Positions 28,187 to 38,302 of a DNA stretch of 43,828 nucleotides are shown piece by piece; position 1 is the first letter of the stretch; every line of letters starts with the position of its first letter. Source of the DNA: an uncultured Bacteroidota bacterium (lineage in GTDB: Bacteria; Bacteroidota; Bacteroidia; Bacteroidales; GCA-2748055); assembly GCA_937129385.1 (NCBI GenBank), contig CAKZNC010000215.1, positions 1 through 43,828 of the forward strand. Direction: 5' to 3'. The notes under the pieces are model-generated. The model was not told the origin of the DNA and did no database searches. It was given only the letters and a program-made list of their open reading frames with translations. The translations under genes and the position numbers were made by a program.

Positions 28187-28741
28187 TTATTTTTTTACGT
28201 TTTTAAACGGTAAACCAAATTCTTTCAGCAGTGCAAATGCTTCTTCGTCGGTGCTTGCAGATGTAACGAAAGTGATATCCATTCCATGGATCCTGTTGAC
28301 TTTGTCGATATCGATCTCCGGAAAGATGATCTGTTCCTGGATACCGAGGGTATAGTTGCCTCGTCCGTCCAGCTTGGAAGCGATACCATTGAAGTCACGG
28401 ATTCTTGGAAGAGCCACGTTGATGAGGCGTTCCAGGAATTCATACATCCTTTCGCGGCGGAGAGTCACTTTCACACCAATGGGCATTCCCCTCCTGAGTT
28501 TAAAGTTGGAGATGTCCTTGTTGGATATGGTCTGGACACACTTCTGTCCGGCGATCTGTGTAAGTTCCTCTTCAGCAACATCAATAAGCTTCTTATCGGC
28601 AATTGCCTGTCCGACACCGCGGTTGATCACGATCTTGCGAAGTTTCGGAACCTCCATGCCGGATTTATAACCAAACTTTTCGGTCAGCGCCGGAACAATC
28701 GCTTCTTGATACTTTGTCTTTAAGGTAGGTATGTATTCCAT
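28187..28741 (-). CDS. rplE: 50S ribosomal protein L5
   Basis: A 184-residue 5S rRNA-binding protein of the central protuberance that bridges to S13. It has [19 protein letters not shown], the loop [20 protein letters not shown] and the C-terminal [18 protein letters not shown]. Its start codon overlaps the rplX stop by one base (TAATG), indicating coupled translation. Confidence 0.98.
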   Translation of the reverse strand: MEYIPTLKTKYQEAIVPALTEKFGYKSGMEVPKLRKIVINRGVGQAIADKKLIDVAEEELTQIAGQKCVQTISNKDISNFKLRRGMPIGVKVTLRRERMYEFLERLINVALPRIRDFNGIASKLDGRGNYTLGIQEQIIFPEIDIDKVNRIHGMDITFVTSASTDEEAFALLKEFGLPFKNVKK

Positions 28742-29064
28742 TACTTGATCTCCTCCCCTGATTTTTTAGAATATCTTACTAATTTGTTGTTATCATTGAG
28801 CCTGCGTCCAACTCGTGAAGCTTCACCGGTAGAAGGATCAACCAAATTCAGATTTGAAATATGGATGGGGCCCTCTTTTTTGATGATCCCACCCTGTGGA
28901 TTATCTGCATTTGGCTTGGTGTGCTTTGAAAGCATGTTTACACCTTCCACGATGGCACGCATCTTCTTATTGTCAATTTCCAGTACTCTTCCCTGCTGTC
29001 CCTTGTACTCACCGGAATTAACGATAGCGATGTCGCCTTTCCTGATATGGATTTTCTTTTGCAT
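28741..29064 (-). CDS. rplX: 50S ribosomal protein L24
   Basis: A 107-residue assembly-initiator protein near the peptide exit site. A KOW motif at the start ([20 protein letters not shown]) is followed by [20 protein letters not shown] and a basic C-terminus. It overlaps rplE by one base. Confidence 0.98.
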   Translation of the reverse strand: MQKKIHIRKGDIAIVNSGEYKGQQGRVLEIDNKKMRAIVEGVNMLSKHTKPNADNPQGGIIKKEGPIHISNLNLVDPSTGEASRVGRRLNDNNKLVRYSKKSGEEIK

Positions 29065-29083
29065 TTGCTTGAACTTTTTAATA

Positions 29084-29449
29084 TTACAGTACCTCCGGTG
29101 CCAGTGATACGATCTTCATATGCTTGTCACGCAGCTCCCTCGCAACCGGTCCGAATATCCGTGTACCGCGCATTTCGTCAGTTGCGTTCAGCAATACCAC
29201 AGCATTGTCATCAAAGCGAATGTATGAACCATCGTTGCGTCTCACCTCTTTGCGGGTCCTAACCACAACAGCCTTGGTAACGGTACCTTTTTTAATTTCA
29301 CCCGAGGGAATTGCACTTTTCACGGAAACGATGACCTGGTCGCCGATGGAGGCATACCTTTTTTTGGTGCCACCGAGAACCCTGATGCAAAGAACCTCTT
29401 TCGCACCACTGTTATCTGCTACCGATAATTTACTTTCTTGTTGTATCAT
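29084..29449 (-). CDS. rplN: 50S ribosomal protein L14
   Basis: A 121-residue beta-barrel protein at the subunit interface, near the site where the silencing factor RsfS binds in other bacteria. It begins [19 protein letters not shown], and has [20 protein letters not shown] followed by [11 protein letters not shown]. It lies 3 bp after rpsQ. Confidence 0.98.
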   Translation of the reverse strand: MIQQESKLSVADNSGAKEVLCIRVLGGTKKRYASIGDQVIVSVKSAIPSGEIKKGTVTKAVVVRTRKEVRRNDGSYIRFDDNAVVLLNATDEMRGTRIFGPVARELRDKHMKIVSLAPEVL

Positions 29450-29452
29450 GGC

Positions 29453-29716
29453 TTATTTAGCTCTTTCAATGATTTCTATTAATCTCCATCTCTTGTTCTT
29501 GCTCAACGGCCTTGTCTCGCTGATCTTCACAGTATCCCCCGCGTTTGCTGAATTTTCTTCGTCATGGGCCATGAACTTTGAGCTCTTGTTCACGAATTTT
29601 CCGTAGATCGGGTGTTTCACCTTCCTTTTCACTACGACGACGATGGACTTGTCCATGCTGTTGCTTGTCACAACACCGACACGTTCTCTTCTTGTATTCC
29701 TGGCTGTTTCTTCCAT
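29453..29716 (-). CDS. rpsQ: 30S ribosomal protein S17
   Basis: An 87-residue OB-fold primary rRNA-binding protein. It carries [20 protein letters not shown], the loop [20 protein letters not shown] and the tail [16 protein letters not shown], all conserved. It is 2 bp downstream of rpmC. Confidence 0.98.
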   Translation of the reverse strand: MEETARNTRRERVGVVTSNSMDKSIVVVVKRKVKHPIYGKFVNKSSKFMAHDEENSANAGDTVKISETRPLSKNKRWRLIEIIERAK

Positions 29717-29718
29717 TT

Positions 29719-29931
29719 TTATTCTTTGCTTTCAGTCTGCTCGGCAGATTGTCTGGATCTCAATTCGGTTTTTAATCTCGCGATGATCCTGCGTGTTTCA
29801 GGGATCTTATTTGGATTATCCAGCGGAGATACGGCATGATTCATCTTCATACGCGACAGCATGTTCTGCTCGGTATCGATCCTTTCTTCGATCTCCTGTG
29901 TAGATAATTCTCTGATTTCAGAACTTTTCAT
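29719..29931 (-). CDS. rpmC: 50S ribosomal protein L29
   Basis: A 70-residue antiparallel helical hairpin at the peptide exit tunnel; in E. coli it contacts trigger factor and SRP together with L23. It contains [20 protein letters not shown] and [19 protein letters not shown]. It lies between rplP and rpsQ. Confidence 0.97.
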   Translation of the reverse strand: MKSSEIRELSTQEIEERIDTEQNMLSRMKMNHAVSPLDNPNKIPETRRIIARLKTELRSRQSAEQTESKE

Positions 29932-29942
29932 CCTATTTCTTC

Positions 29943-30368
29943 TTATTTATTCATGTCATAATCACGACGGACAACAAACTTGGTCTTCACCGGGAACTTC
30001 TGTGCACCGATCCTGATCGCCTCTTTTGCAACATCAAAAGGTACGCCTTCAATCTCGAAGATGATCCGCCCGGGGGTAATGGGGTATACAAATCCTTCAG
30101 GGGCACCTTTCCCTTTACCCATTCTCACCTCTGCAGGCTTCTTGGTAATGGGCTTGTCGGGAAATATCCTGATCCACAGCTGACCTTCCCTTTTCATGTG
30201 ACGGGTAACCGCCTGACGGGCAGCTTCCAGCTGACGGCTGGTGATCCATGAAGATTCCAGGGATTTCATCCCAAAGGAACCGAATGCAAGTGAATTTCCC
30301 TTCTGCGCATTTCCTTTCATGCGCCCTTTCTGCATTCTCCTGTATTTTGTCTTCTTCGGTTGTAACAT
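29943..30368 (-). CDS. rplP: 50S ribosomal protein L16
   Basis: A 141-residue protein at the A-site cleft of the 50S. It begins [20 protein letters not shown]. The loop [15 protein letters not shown] includes the arginine-loop region hydroxylated in E. coli, and the C-terminus runs [20 protein letters not shown]. The 90 bp between it and rpsC is the longest gap inside this part of the operon and contains nothing recognisable. Confidence 0.98.
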   Translation of the reverse strand: MLQPKKTKYRRMQKGRMKGNAQKGNSLAFGSFGMKSLESSWITSRQLEAARQAVTRHMKREGQLWIRIFPDKPITKKPAEVRMGKGKGAPEGFVYPITPGRIIFEIEGVPFDVAKEAIRIGAQKFPVKTKFVVRRDYDMNK

Positions 30369-30458
30369 TACCTTAAAGTATTACGATGTTTTTCTTTCTT
30401 TTCTTCTTTGGTCTTCCCGGATTGTCTCACGGTCTGACTTCATCAGCGGATCCTGACC

Positions 30459-31163
30459 TTACTTTCTTTTATTCCTGAATCCTCCGCCGCCTTTCGGCTT
30501 CACGTTCTTTGCGCCGATGTTGGGTGACAGGTCTCTTTTACCGAACACCTCGCCGTTACAGATCCAGACCTTGATCCCGACCACGCCTACTTTTGTATGG
30601 GCTTCGGCAAGTGCATAATCGATATCGGCACGAAGTGTATGCAACGGGATCCTCCCGTCTTTGTAAGTCTCGGTACGGGCCATTTCTGCACCACCCAGGC
30701 GACCGCTGATCAGCACCTTGATCCCTTCGGCACCCATCCGCATGGTGGACGCAATGGCCATTTTTATGGCGCGACGATAAGAGACCTTGCCTTCCAGCTG
30801 CCTTGCAACATTATTGGCAACGATGGTGGCATCAAGTTCGGGTCGCTTCACCTCGAAAATGTTGATCTGGACCTCCTTGTTGGTGATCTTCTTCAACTCC
30901 TCCTTCAGCTTATCAACCTCCTGTCCGCCTTTACCGATGATGATCCCCGGCCTGGCTGTGTTTACAGTAACGGTGATCAGCTTCAGCGTACGCTCGATAA
31001 TGATCTTCGAGATACTGGCTTTGGCCAGACGTGCATTCAGGTATTCCCTGATCTTGTTGTCTTCAACAAGCTTGGTTGAATAGTCTTTTCCACCGAACCA
31101 GTTGGAGTCCCAACCTTTGATGATACCTAAACGGTTACCTATCGGATTTACTTTTTGTCCCAT
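30459..31163 (-). CDS. rpsC: 30S ribosomal protein S3
   Basis: A 234-residue 30S head protein at the mRNA entry channel with helicase contribution. The N-terminal KH domain has the GxxG loop in [20 protein letters not shown]. The C-terminal domain shows [20 protein letters not shown] and [20 protein letters not shown]. It ends in a basic Gly-rich tail. It lies 4 bp after rplV. Confidence 0.98.
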   Translation of the reverse strand: MGQKVNPIGNRLGIIKGWDSNWFGGKDYSTKLVEDNKIREYLNARLAKASISKIIIERTLKLITVTVNTARPGIIIGKGGQEVDKLKEELKKITNKEVQINIFEVKRPELDATIVANNVARQLEGKVSYRRAIKMAIASTMRMGAEGIKVLISGRLGGAEMARTETYKDGRIPLHTLRADIDYALAEAHTKVGVVGIKVWICNGEVFGKRDLSPNIGAKNVKPKGGGGFRNKRK

Positions 31164-31167
31164 TATT

Positions 31168-31599
31168 TTATTTTTCCTGAGTTTCAGTTTCTACTTCTTC
31201 TGCCACGTGCTGACTGTCCAGTACGATCGTAACATGATTTGAACGCTTCCTGATCCTGTGGGCACGTCCCTGCGGAGCAGGCTGAATTCTTTTCAGTGTT
31301 CTTGACTGGTCCACATACGCCTCTTTCACTACAAGGTGACTCTCCTCGATGCGGGCTCCTTCATTCTTTGCCTGCCAGTTGGCAATCGCTGAAAGCAAAA
31401 GCTTCTCAACTACCGTGGAGGCATCTTTCTGGCTGAACTTCAGCATGTCGAGTGCTTTGTTCACCTCAACACCTTTTATCATATCGGTCACGAGCCTCAT
31501 TTTCCGCGGCGATGTCGGGCAATTCCTCAACACAGCGTAATACTGGCTCTTTTTCGCCTCTTTGATCTGCTCGGCTCTGTTTCTTTTTCTGGCACCCAT
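31168..31599 (-). CDS. rplV: 50S ribosomal protein L22
   Basis: A 143-residue protein whose extended beta-hairpin lines the exit tunnel. The core has [20 protein letters not shown] and the tunnel loop [20 protein letters not shown]. The first 20 residues ([20 protein letters not shown]) and an acidic tail (about 130-143) extend the 110-residue E. coli length. Confidence 0.97.
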   Translation of the reverse strand: MGARKRNRAEQIKEAKKSQYYAVLRNCPTSPRKMRLVTDMIKGVEVNKALDMLKFSQKDASTVVEKLLLSAIANWQAKNEGARIEESHLVVKEAYVDQSRTLKRIQPAPQGRAHRIRKRSNHVTIVLDSQHVAEEVETETQEK

Positions 31600-31620
31600 T
31601 TTAGATGGTATTTAAATATT

Positions 31621-31887
31621 TTACTTCTGTTTTCCACCGTGTCCCCTGAAAATACGGGTCGGGGCAAATTCACCAAGTTTATGACCCACCATATTCTCGG
31701 TAATATACACGGGGATGAATTTATTTCCGTTATGAACTGCAATGGTATGTCCAACAAAATCTGGAGAGATCACGGATCTCCTGGACCAGGTTTTCAGTAC
31801 AGACTTCTTCCCTGAATCATTCATGTCCACGATTCGCTTCTCCAGCTTGAAATCGATAAATGGACCTTTTTTTAACGAACGGCTCAT
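31621..31887 (-). CDS. rpsS: 30S ribosomal protein S19
   Basis: An 88-residue 30S head protein that pairs with S13. It starts [19 protein letters not shown] and holds [20 protein letters not shown] and [20 protein letters not shown]. Length is normal. It lies between rplB (6 bp) and rplV (21 bp). Confidence 0.98.
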   Translation of the reverse strand: MSRSLKKGPFIDFKLEKRIVDMNDSGKKSVLKTWSRRSVISPDFVGHTIAVHNGNKFIPVYITENMVGHKLGEFAPTRIFRGHGGKQK

Positions 31888-31893
31888 GTATAA

Positions 31894-32724
31894 TTATTTT
31901 TTAGTTTTTCTTCTCTCAACGATGTACTTATTGGACTTGTTTTTCTTGGCCCTGGTCTTGAATCCTTTGGCGATCACCCCGTTTCTTGATCTCGGGTGTC
32001 CACCTGATGCACGGCCTTCTCCACCACCCATTGGGTGATCCACCGGGTTCATAGCTACACCACGTACACGCGGACGGCGTCCCAACCAACGGCTTCTTCC
32101 TGCTTTTCCTGACATCACCAGTCCGTGGTCCTTGTTGGAAACCTCTCCCACAGTTGCGCGACAGGTCACGAGGATCATCCTGGTCTCCCCGCTGGGAAGC
32201 TTCACGATGGCATATTTGCCATCCCTCGAAGTCAGCGTCGCAGATGCACCGGCACTCCTGACGATCTTGCCACCCTGACCGGGCTTCAGTTCGATGTTGT
32301 GGATAGCGGTACCCAACGGAATCTTTCCAAGGGGAAGACAATGCCCGATCTCCGGTGCAATGCCATCTCCCGATATAACAGTGTCTCCTACCTTCAACTT
32401 TGCCGGAGCAAGGATATAGCGCTTCTCACCATCTTCGTATACCAGCAGGGCGATGTAGGCCGATCTGTTGGGATCGTATTCGATGGTCTTCACCTTTGCG
32501 ATCATGTCATCCTTGGTCCTCTTAAAGTCTATCAGCCTGTACCTCTTCTTGTGACCTCCACCCAGGTAGCGTGTGGTCATTCTTCCCTGGCTGTTTCGTC
32601 CGCCCGACCTCTTCATCGGCCTGATCAACGATTTTTCAGGTTTTGAAGCGGTCACCTCCTCGAAAGTAGGCATCAGCTTTGTCCTCTGTCCTGGTGTTAC
32701 AGGTTTATACTTCTTTACTGGCAT
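31894..32724 (-). CDS. rplB: 50S ribosomal protein L2
   Basis: A 276-residue protein essential for subunit association and peptidyl transfer. It contains [15 protein letters not shown] and the diagnostic C-terminal [20 protein letters not shown], including the conserved histidine. The first 60 residues are extended and basic. Length is normal. It follows rplW by 6 bp. Confidence 0.98.
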   Translation of the reverse strand: MPVKKYKPVTPGQRTKLMPTFEEVTASKPEKSLIRPMKRSGGRNSQGRMTTRYLGGGHKKRYRLIDFKRTKDDMIAKVKTIEYDPNRSAYIALLVYEDGEKRYILAPAKLKVGDTVISGDGIAPEIGHCLPLGKIPLGTAIHNIELKPGQGGKIVRSAGASATLTSRDGKYAIVKLPSGETRMILVTCRATVGEVSNKDHGLVMSGKAGRSRWLGRRPRVRGVAMNPVDHPMGGGEGRASGGHPRSRNGVIAKGFKTRAKKNKSNKYIVERRKTKK

Positions 32725-32730
32725 AATTTC

Positions 32731-33021
32731 CTATATATTGCTGTAAAAATCAATTGCTTCACCTTCCGCAACAGTCACAACGGCCTTCTTGAAGGAATTG
32801 GTCCTTCCCGAAAGAACACCCGAGCGTGTGTAGCGTGTCTTCAGTTTTCCCGCATAGCGCATCGTGTTGATGTCCACAACGGTCACATCGTACAGCTCCT
32901 CAACTGCCTTCTTGATCTCCAGCTTGTTGGCTGTCTTCTCAACAACAAACCCGTAGCGGTTGAACTTCTCCCCCTGGGCAGTCATTTTTTCTGTTACTAT
33001 CGGTTTTATTAATATGTCCAT
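32731..33021 (-). CDS. rplW: 50S ribosomal protein L23
   Basis: A 96-residue protein at the tunnel exit where trigger factor and SRP dock. It starts MDILIKPIVTEKMTAQGEKF and has VEKTANKLEIKKAVEELYDV and VDINTMRYAGKLK. It lies between rplD and rplB. Confidence 0.97.
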   Translation of the reverse strand: MDILIKPIVTEKMTAQGEKFNRYGFVVEKTANKLEIKKAVEELYDVTVVDINTMRYAGKLKTRYTRSGVLSGRTNSFKKAVVTVAEGEAIDFYSNI

Positions 33022-33044
33022 GACCTTATTCTAATCAGATTTTC

Positions 33045-33668
33045 TTAATCTTTTTTCTGCAAAACGTCAAGCGAACTCTCGGCAAACAGCAGTGCTGAAG
33101 CGTTCATGATGTCATAAGTGTTTAATTCTGAAACCGTTACGACCTTTGAGTTCTGTAAATTTCGCGACGACAAATATACATTTTTATTTCGTTCATTTAA
33201 AACGAATACCGATTTTTTATCGTTCACTTTCAGGTTTTTCTGAATGTCAGCAAAGTCCTTTGTTTTCGGCTGTTCGAGGTTAAAATCCTGCACGATCATC
33301 ACCTGCTTGTTCTTCACCTTGTATGAGAGGGCAGATTTCTTTGCAAGTTCCTTCACTTTCCTGTTCAGTTTCATCCCGTAACTTTTCGGACGCGGTCCGA
33401 AGGTCCTTCCACCGCCCCTGAAGATCGGGTTCTTGATATCACCAAATCGTGCTGTACCTGTCCCTTTCTGACGCTTGATCTTCTTTGTACTTCCCTTGAT
33501 CTCGGCGCGCTCCTTGGCTTTATGGGTACCCTGGCGCTGGTGCATGAGGTATTGCTTGACCTCAAGATAGATGGCGTGATCGTTGGGTTCAATGCCAAAG
33601 ACCTTGTCATCCAGCTTCACCTTTTTGCCGGTACCTTTTCCTTTGATATCTAAAACTTCTAATTCCAT
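33045..33668 (-). CDS. rplD: 50S ribosomal protein L4
   Basis: A 207-residue protein with a long tunnel-lining loop. The loop region reads KKIKRQKGTGTARFGDIKNP and FRGGGRTFGPRPKSYGMKLN. In E. coli L4 also represses the S10 operon through its leader; no such leader is visible here. Its ATG overlaps the rplC stop by one base (TAATG). Confidence 0.98.
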   Translation of the reverse strand: MELEVLDIKGKGTGKKVKLDDKVFGIEPNDHAIYLEVKQYLMHQRQGTHKAKERAEIKGSTKKIKRQKGTGTARFGDIKNPIFRGGGRTFGPRPKSYGMKLNRKVKELAKKSALSYKVKNKQVMIVQDFNLEQPKTKDFADIQKNLKVNDKKSVFVLNERNKNVYLSSRNLQNSKVVTVSELNTYDIMNASALLFAESSLDVLQKKD

Positions 33669-34285
33669 TACTTCTCAATTATTAAATATGAACCATTGGA
33701 TCCCGGTACTGACCCTTTCAGGATCAGGAGGTTGTTTTCGGGAATGATCTTCATCACGCGGAGGTTCAGGATCTTCACCCTTTTTCCTCCTGTACGGCCT
33801 GCCATGCGCATTCCCTTGAATACACGTGAAGGGTAGGATGATGCACCAAGTGATCCCGGAGCTCTTTCCCTGTTGTGCTGACCGTGTGTGGCGTCATTGA
33901 CACCGCTGAAATTGTGACGTTTCACTACGCCCTGGAAGCCTTTACCTTTTGACAAACCGGAGACATCAAGCCAGGTGTCGTCGTTGAAGTAATCAACAGT
34001 GATTACGTCACCTCTTTTCCAATCCTTAACAAAACCTTTCAGTTCGATCACCTTCCTTTTGGGGGTGGTATTTGCCTTTTCAAAATGCCCATTCATTGCA
34101 GCAGGTGTATTCTTCTCTTTCTTGTCATCGAAAGCCAGCTGCACAGCTGCATACCCGTCACTATCCTCAGATTTCACCTGTGTCACGACACAGGGTCCGG
34201 CCTGAATTACGGTACAGGGAATATTCTTTCCTTCTGCATCATAAATGGAGGTCATTCCGACTTTTTTACCAATTAATCCTGGCAT
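33668..34285 (-). CDS. rplC: 50S ribosomal protein L3
   Basis: A 205-residue early assembly protein reaching the peptidyl-transferase centre. It begins [20 protein letters not shown] and has [20 protein letters not shown]. The loop after RAPGSLG reads [11 protein letters not shown], where E. coli has QNQTPGKVFKG, so the glutamine methylated by PrmB in E. coli is not obvious. It lies 20 bp after rpsJ. Confidence 0.97.
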   Translation of the reverse strand: MPGLIGKKVGMTSIYDAEGKNIPCTVIQAGPCVVTQVKSEDSDGYAAVQLAFDDKKEKNTPAAMNGHFEKANTTPKRKVIELKGFVKDWKRGDVITVDYFNDDTWLDVSGLSKGKGFQGVVKRHNFSGVNDATHGQHNRERAPGSLGASSYPSRVFKGMRMAGRTGGKRVKILNLRVMKIIPENNLLILKGSVPGSNGSYLIIEK

Positions 34286-34305
34286 CTTATTATAATTTTC
34301 CTTGG

Positions 34306-34611
34306 TTAAACTTTTATTTCTACTTCAACACCGCTGGGCAGTTCCAGTTTCATCAGTGCATCGATGGTCTTTGGAGTTGAACTGTAAATGTCAAGCAGTC
34401 TTTTAAATGAACTGAGCTGAAACTGCTCCCTGGCCTTCTTGTTCACAAATGGCGAACGCAGAACGGTATACACCCTCTTGTGTGTCGGGAGGGGTACCGG
34501 GCCACTCACGACAGCACCTGTCGACTTGACCGTCTTTACGATCTTTTCAGCAGACTTATCCACCAGATTATGGTCGTAAGACTTTAACTTGATTCTGATC
34601 TTTTGGCTCAT
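34306..34611 (-). CDS. rpsJ: 30S ribosomal protein S10
   Basis: A 101-residue 30S head protein, also the NusE antitermination factor in E. coli. It has [40 protein letters not shown] and the terminal [16 protein letters not shown]. It lies 22 bp after fusA, so the str and S10 operons are joined here. Confidence 0.98.
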   Translation of the reverse strand: MSQKIRIKLKSYDHNLVDKSAEKIVKTVKSTGAVVSGPVPLPTHKRVYTVLRSPFVNKKAREQFQLSSFKRLLDIYSSTPKTIDALMKLELPSGVEVEIKV

Positions 34612-34633
34612 TCTTACTTGTTATTGATTTACC

Positions 34634-36721
34634 TTAAGCTTTATTTAACAATTCTTTCTCAATATTCGGCGGCACCTGCTCGAAGTGACTGAATTCCATT
34701 GTGGAGCTTGCCCTTCCGGATGAAAGCGTCCGCAATACGGTGACATAACCAAACTGTTCAGCAAGCGGAACTTTGGCCTTAATGACCCGTGCTCCGGCTT
34801 TTGAATCCATCCCTTCAACCTGACCGCGACGTTTGTTCAGGTCAGAGATCACATCTCCCATATACTCTTCGGGGGTGACCACCTCAACGGCCATGATCGG
34901 CTCCATCAAAACCGGATTTGCTTTCTTCCCTGCTGTCCGCAGCGCATTCCTTGCAGCGATCTCAAATGAAAGCTGATCTGAATCCACCGCGTGGAATGAT
35001 CCGTCTACCAGTCTGACCTTCAATGAGTCAATGGCGTAACCGGCAAGCGGTCCGTTCAACATTGCATTGGTAAAGCCTTTTTCAACGGACGGTATGAATT
35101 CCCTGGGGATGTTACCTCCCTTGATCTCGTTGACAAACTGGAGTCCTTTTACATCACCCTCAGCAGGTGAAATATGTACTTCGATATCGGCGAATTTTCC
35201 TCGTCCGCCTGTCTGTTTCTTGAAAATTTCACGGTGTTTCACCTCCTTGGTGATGGCCTCTTTGTAGTTGACCTGCGGAGATCCCACGTTGCATTCCACC
35301 TTGAATTCACGCTTCAGCCGGTCCATCAGTATCTCCAAATGAAGTTCACCCATCCCCGAGATAATGGTCTGACCCGAATCCTCGTCGGTCCTGATCTGGA
35401 AGGTAGGATCCTCCTCTGCCAGTTTGTTCAGTGCCATACCCAGCTTGTCTACATCGGTCTGCGTTTTTGGCTCGATGGCGATACCGATCACCGGCTCCGG
35501 GAATTCGATCGCTTCCAGGATCAGCGGCTTGTTTACTGCTGTAATGGTATCTCCTGTCCGCAACTCCTTCAGTCCGACCACCGCACAGATATCTCCGGCC
35601 TCGATCTCCTTCTTCGGATTCTGCTTGTTGGCATGCATCTGGTAGATCCTGGTGATCCGCTCCTTCTTACCGGTACGGTTGTTCAGCACCATCACGCCCT
35701 CTTTCAGCAATCCTGAATAGACCCGCATATATGCCAGTCGGCCCACGAACGGATCCGTAGCGATCTTGAAGACAAGTCCGGCCAGCGGATCGTCAATCAC
35801 CGGATTACGGTCTTCCTCTTTTTCATTGTCAGGATTGATCCCTGTTACCGAACCTACGTCGAGCGGACTCGGCAATAGCGCGGTGATGCCGTCAAGCAGA
35901 CGCTGTACGCCCTTGTTCTTGAATGCAGATCCGCAGAATACCGGCGTAATGTCCATATTGATGGTGGCGCGCCTGGCATATTCCATGAATTCCTCCACGC
36001 TGATGGAGTTCCTGTCCTCCAGGAATTTCTCCAAAAGGGCATCGTCGGATACACAGACAGCCTCCACGAGCTTTTCTCTCCACTCTTCCACTTCGTCGAT
36101 CATCTCTTCGGGGATCGGGCAGTATTCGTATTTCATACCGAGGGTTTCATCCTCTTTCCATACGATGGCCCTTCGCTCGATCAGGTCAACGATTCCTGAA
36201 AAATTTTCTTCCGATCCGATCGGAAGCTGCAGCGGCACAGGGTTGGCCTTCAGCTTGTCCCTGATCTCTCCCACTACACCATAAAAATCCGCGCCCGTAC
36301 GGTCCATCTTGTTGATGAACGCCAGACGCGGTACCTTATATTTGTCTGCCTGTCTCCAGACTGTCTCTGATTGCGGCTCCACTCCTCCTACTGCACAAAA
36401 AACTGCAATTGCACCATCAAGCACCCTGAGAGAACGTTCAACCTCAACGGTGAAGTCGACGTGTCCCGGTGTATCAATAATGTTGATCTTGTGTTCCTGG
36501 TCGTTGTATCTCCAGAAGGTGGTAGTGGCAGCTGAAGTGATTGTAATCCCTCGCTCCTGCTCCTGGACCATCCAGTCCATTGTAGCTGCTCCGTCATGGA
36601 CTTCACCGATGCGATGGGTAATACCAGTATAGAACAGAATGCGCTCTGTTGTGGTCGTTTTCCCGGCATCGATGTGCGCCATGATCCCAATGTTTCTTGT
36701 ATTTTTTAATCCTGGGTTCAT
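34634..36721 (-). CDS. fusA: elongation factor G
   Basis: A 695-residue translational GTPase that drives tRNA-mRNA translocation and, with RRF, ribosome recycling. The G motifs are canonical: G1 AHIDAGKT (15-22), switch I QERGITI, G3 DTPGHVDF with the catalytic His87, and G4 NKMD (137-140). Domains II-V follow in full, ending [21 protein letters not shown] prefer the start at [10 protein letters not shown]; an in-frame ATG four codons upstream (36733) is also possible. The 91 bp between it and rpsG has no clear promoter. It contrasts with the second EF-G in this window, which has lost the catalytic His. Confidence 0.97.
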   Translation of the reverse strand: MNPGLKNTRNIGIMAHIDAGKTTTTERILFYTGITHRIGEVHDGAATMDWMVQEQERGITITSAATTTFWRYNDQEHKINIIDTPGHVDFTVEVERSLRVLDGAIAVFCAVGGVEPQSETVWRQADKYKVPRLAFINKMDRTGADFYGVVGEIRDKLKANPVPLQLPIGSEENFSGIVDLIERRAIVWKEDETLGMKYEYCPIPEEMIDEVEEWREKLVEAVCVSDDALLEKFLEDRNSISVEEFMEYARRATINMDITPVFCGSAFKNKGVQRLLDGITALLPSPLDVGSVTGINPDNEKEEDRNPVIDDPLAGLVFKIATDPFVGRLAYMRVYSGLLKEGVMVLNNRTGKKERITRIYQMHANKQNPKKEIEAGDICAVVGLKELRTGDTITAVNKPLILEAIEFPEPVIGIAIEPKTQTDVDKLGMALNKLAEEDPTFQIRTDEDSGQTIISGMGELHLEILMDRLKREFKVECNVGSPQVNYKEAITKEVKHREIFKKQTGGRGKFADIEVHISPAEGDVKGLQFVNEIKGGNIPREFIPSVEKGFTNAMLNGPLAGYAIDSLKVRLVDGSFHAVDSDQLSFEIAARNALRTAGKKANPVLMEPIMAVEVVTPEEYMGDVISDLNKRRGQVEGMDSKAGARVIKAKVPLAEQFGYVTVLRTLSSGRASSTMEFSHFEQVPPNIEKELLNKA

Positions 36722-36812
36722 TAATGTGCACACTTACCTTTTAAATACTCTTTCTTTAACGTTCTCTTTTTTTAGTTAGTAACTGATGGTATTTGAATTG
36801 CGTAGTTTTCTC

Positions 36813-37289
36813 TTAAAATCTGAAATGAGCAAATGCCTTGTTTGATTCGGCCATCCTGTGCGTCTCTTCTTTACGCTTGAATGCTCCGCCTTCATGGTTG
36901 TAGGCTGCGATCACCTCTGCGGCCAGCTTTTCACTCATTGATCTTCCCGGGCGTTTCCTGGAAAAAGCGATCATGTTCTTCATGGAGATGGATACTTTGC
37001 GTTCGTTCCGTACCTCCATCGGCACCTGGAAGGTGGCTCCACCCACACGGCGGCTCTTTACCTCCACCTGCGGCGTCACATTGTCAAGCGCTTCCTTGAA
37101 GATCTCAAGTGTTGACTTCTCCTCGTTCTTCATCTTTTCGTCTATGATGTCCATTGCACCATAGAAGATATCATAGGCAACACTCTTCTTTCCGTCAAGC
37201 ATCATGTTGTTCACAAACTGCGTTACAAAGGTATCCTTGTACTTGGGATCCGGCAGTGTTATATGCTTCTTGGGTTTCGACTTTCTCAT
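36813..37289 (-). CDS. rpsG: 30S ribosomal protein S7
   Basis: A 158-residue primary rRNA-binding protein that organises the 30S head and touches E-site tRNA. It begins [19 protein letters not shown] and has [20 protein letters not shown] and [20 protein letters not shown]. Length is normal. It follows rpsL by 20 bp. Confidence 0.98.
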   Translation of the reverse strand: MRKSKPKKHITLPDPKYKDTFVTQFVNNMMLDGKKSVAYDIFYGAMDIIDEKMKNEEKSTLEIFKEALDNVTPQVEVKSRRVGGATFQVPMEVRNERKVSISMKNMIAFSRKRPGRSMSEKLAAEVIAAYNHEGGAFKRKEETHRMAESNKAFAHFRF

Positions 37290-37309
37290 TATCTGTTACA
37301 ATAAATCAA

Positions 37310-37684
37310 TTATTTCTTTGGTCTTTTCGTTCCGTACTTCGATCTGCGCTGTGTGCGACCCTCAACACCTGAAGTGTCAAGCGCACCGCGGATCAGGTGA
37401 TAACGTACACCCGGCAGGTCCTTCACCCTACCACCCCTGATCAGGACGATGGAGTGTTCCTGCAGATTGTGTCCCTCTCCGGGAATATATGCGTTCACTT
37501 CCTTCTGGTTGGTGAGCCTTACCCTGGCCACCTTACGCATCGCCGAATTCGGCTTCTTCGGGGTAGTTGTATACACCCTTACGCAAACGCCACGTCGCTG
37601 CGGACATGAATCCAGGGCCGGAGATTTACTCTTCTCTACCATCTCCTTTCTACCCTTACGTACTAGCTGTTGAATTGTAGGCAT
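37310..37684 (-). CDS. rpsL: 30S ribosomal protein S12
   Basis: A 124-residue protein of the decoding centre and the first gene of the 33-gene supercluster. It begins [12 protein letters not shown]. The conserved loops [16 protein letters not shown] (Lys43/44) and [18 protein letters not shown] (Lys88, Asp89) are intact, so the sequence looks wild type at positions where streptomycin-resistance mutations arise elsewhere. The promoter is about 54 bp upstream. Confidence 0.98.
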   Translation of the reverse strand: MPTIQQLVRKGRKEMVEKSKSPALDSCPQRRGVCVRVYTTTPKKPNSAMRKVARVRLTNQKEVNAYIPGEGHNLQEHSIVLIRGGRVKDLPGVRYHLIRGALDTSGVEGRTQRRSKYGTKRPKK

Positions 37685-37737
37685 TTATGCTTAATTCTTT
37701 TGTTAAAACAATTCTTCTATTCACTAAAATCGGGTTG

Positions 37738-37766
37738 CAAAGGTATTCTTTTTTTTGATAAAACAA
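37738..37766 (-). promoter_or_regulatory. predicted promoter of the ribosomal supercluster
   Basis: On the minus strand a TTG (37764-37766) is followed by 18 bp and TACCTTTG (37738-37745), fitting the Bacteroidetes -33/-7 pattern. The surroundings are very AT-rich. Transcription would begin about 45 bp before the rpsL ATG. Confidence 0.75.
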
Positions 37767-37885
37767 GAAATTTTTAATTAAATATTTCGTTTTCAGCGCA
37801 CTTCAAATATGCCCTTCGGCAGGTGTACTGCAGGAGACAACTTTTACCAGCGATTTCATACTCATATTGTATGCTGAATGGTACG

Positions 37886-37941
37886 CCAGTCTGCAGTTCG
37901 CAGTCTGTAGTTCGCAGTTCGCAGTCAGCAGTCAGCAGGAG
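37886..37941. repeat. degenerate heptanucleotide array (GCAGTTC/GCAGTCA)
   Basis: Eight phased 7-mers: CCAGTCT, GCAGTTC, GCAGTCT, GTAGTTC, GCAGTTC, GCAGTCA, GCAGTCA, GCAGGAG. The units match those at positions 1-53 of the window. Confidence 0.9.
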
Positions 37942-37954
37942 GCAAAAGACCTCC

Positions 37955-38014
37955 GATCCCGGAGGGATCACATTATGTAGCCCCATATCGCAGATGCGGG
38001 GGAACCCACGTTCC
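37955..38014. repeat. triple-hairpin, REP-like intergenic sequence
   Basis: Three adjacent dyads: GATCCC-GGA-GGGATC (37955-37969), a CCCC/GGGG stem with AT-containing flanks (37981-38001), and GGAAC-CCAC-GTTCC (38001-38014). The arrangement resembles dispersed REP-type repeats. Only one copy is in the window, so membership in a family is unproven. Confidence 0.5.
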
Positions 38015-38092
38015 AACGATCCAAAAAAAAGCTGTCTGCCATTCATTAAGCTCAACACCCCAAGCCTTTGATTAAAGTCTGCACAATACGAA

Positions 38093-38127
38093 CTGATCGC
38101 TGAGGACTGAGAGCTGAAGGCTGCCAA
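38093..38127. repeat. degenerate heptanucleotide array (CTGANNN)
   Basis: Five phased 7-mers: CTGATCG, CTGAGGA, CTGAGAG, CTGAAGG, CTGCCAA. It is a different unit from the array 150 bp to the left. Confidence 0.75.
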
Positions 38128-38204
38128 CAGCCCTTCCAATCCCCTATTGAATCCCACTTAATGAAGAGCTACATATATATGGTACGATTGCCCTCCTCAG
38201 CTCC

Positions 38205-38233
38205 TTGCTATTTTCAAAATTTTATTACTTTTG
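38205..38233 (+). promoter_or_regulatory. predicted promoter of the EF-G2-like gene
   Basis: TTG (38205-38207), 18 bp, then TACTTTTG (38226-38233), with the same spacing as the rpsL promoter. It leaves a leader of roughly 60 nt before the ATG. Confidence 0.72.
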
Positions 38234-38302
38234 CAATCCCGGTCAGAACCGACAGATTCAGAATAACTTAATTATTATCATAACACACCATTTTTAACTC
38301 AT

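Larger units (their letters stand above)
37685..38302. other. 618-bp rpsL-fusA2 divergent intergenic region
   Basis: It holds the rpsL promoter, two heptamer arrays, a triple-hairpin sequence and the fusA2 promoter, in that order. The minus-strand open frame at 37774-38157 is made of repeat translation (CELRTTDCELQT) and I do not accept it as a gene. The CTTCGGCAGG at 37813-37822 also occurs in the gltA-eno element at 17746-17755. Confidence 0.75.

Noticed and set aside
37774-38157. 127-codon minus-strand open frame between rpsL and fusA2
   Set aside because: Its sequence is the translation of heptamer and hairpin repeats (repeated CELRTTDCELQT-type text), it overlaps the rpsL promoter side, and has no family resemblance.
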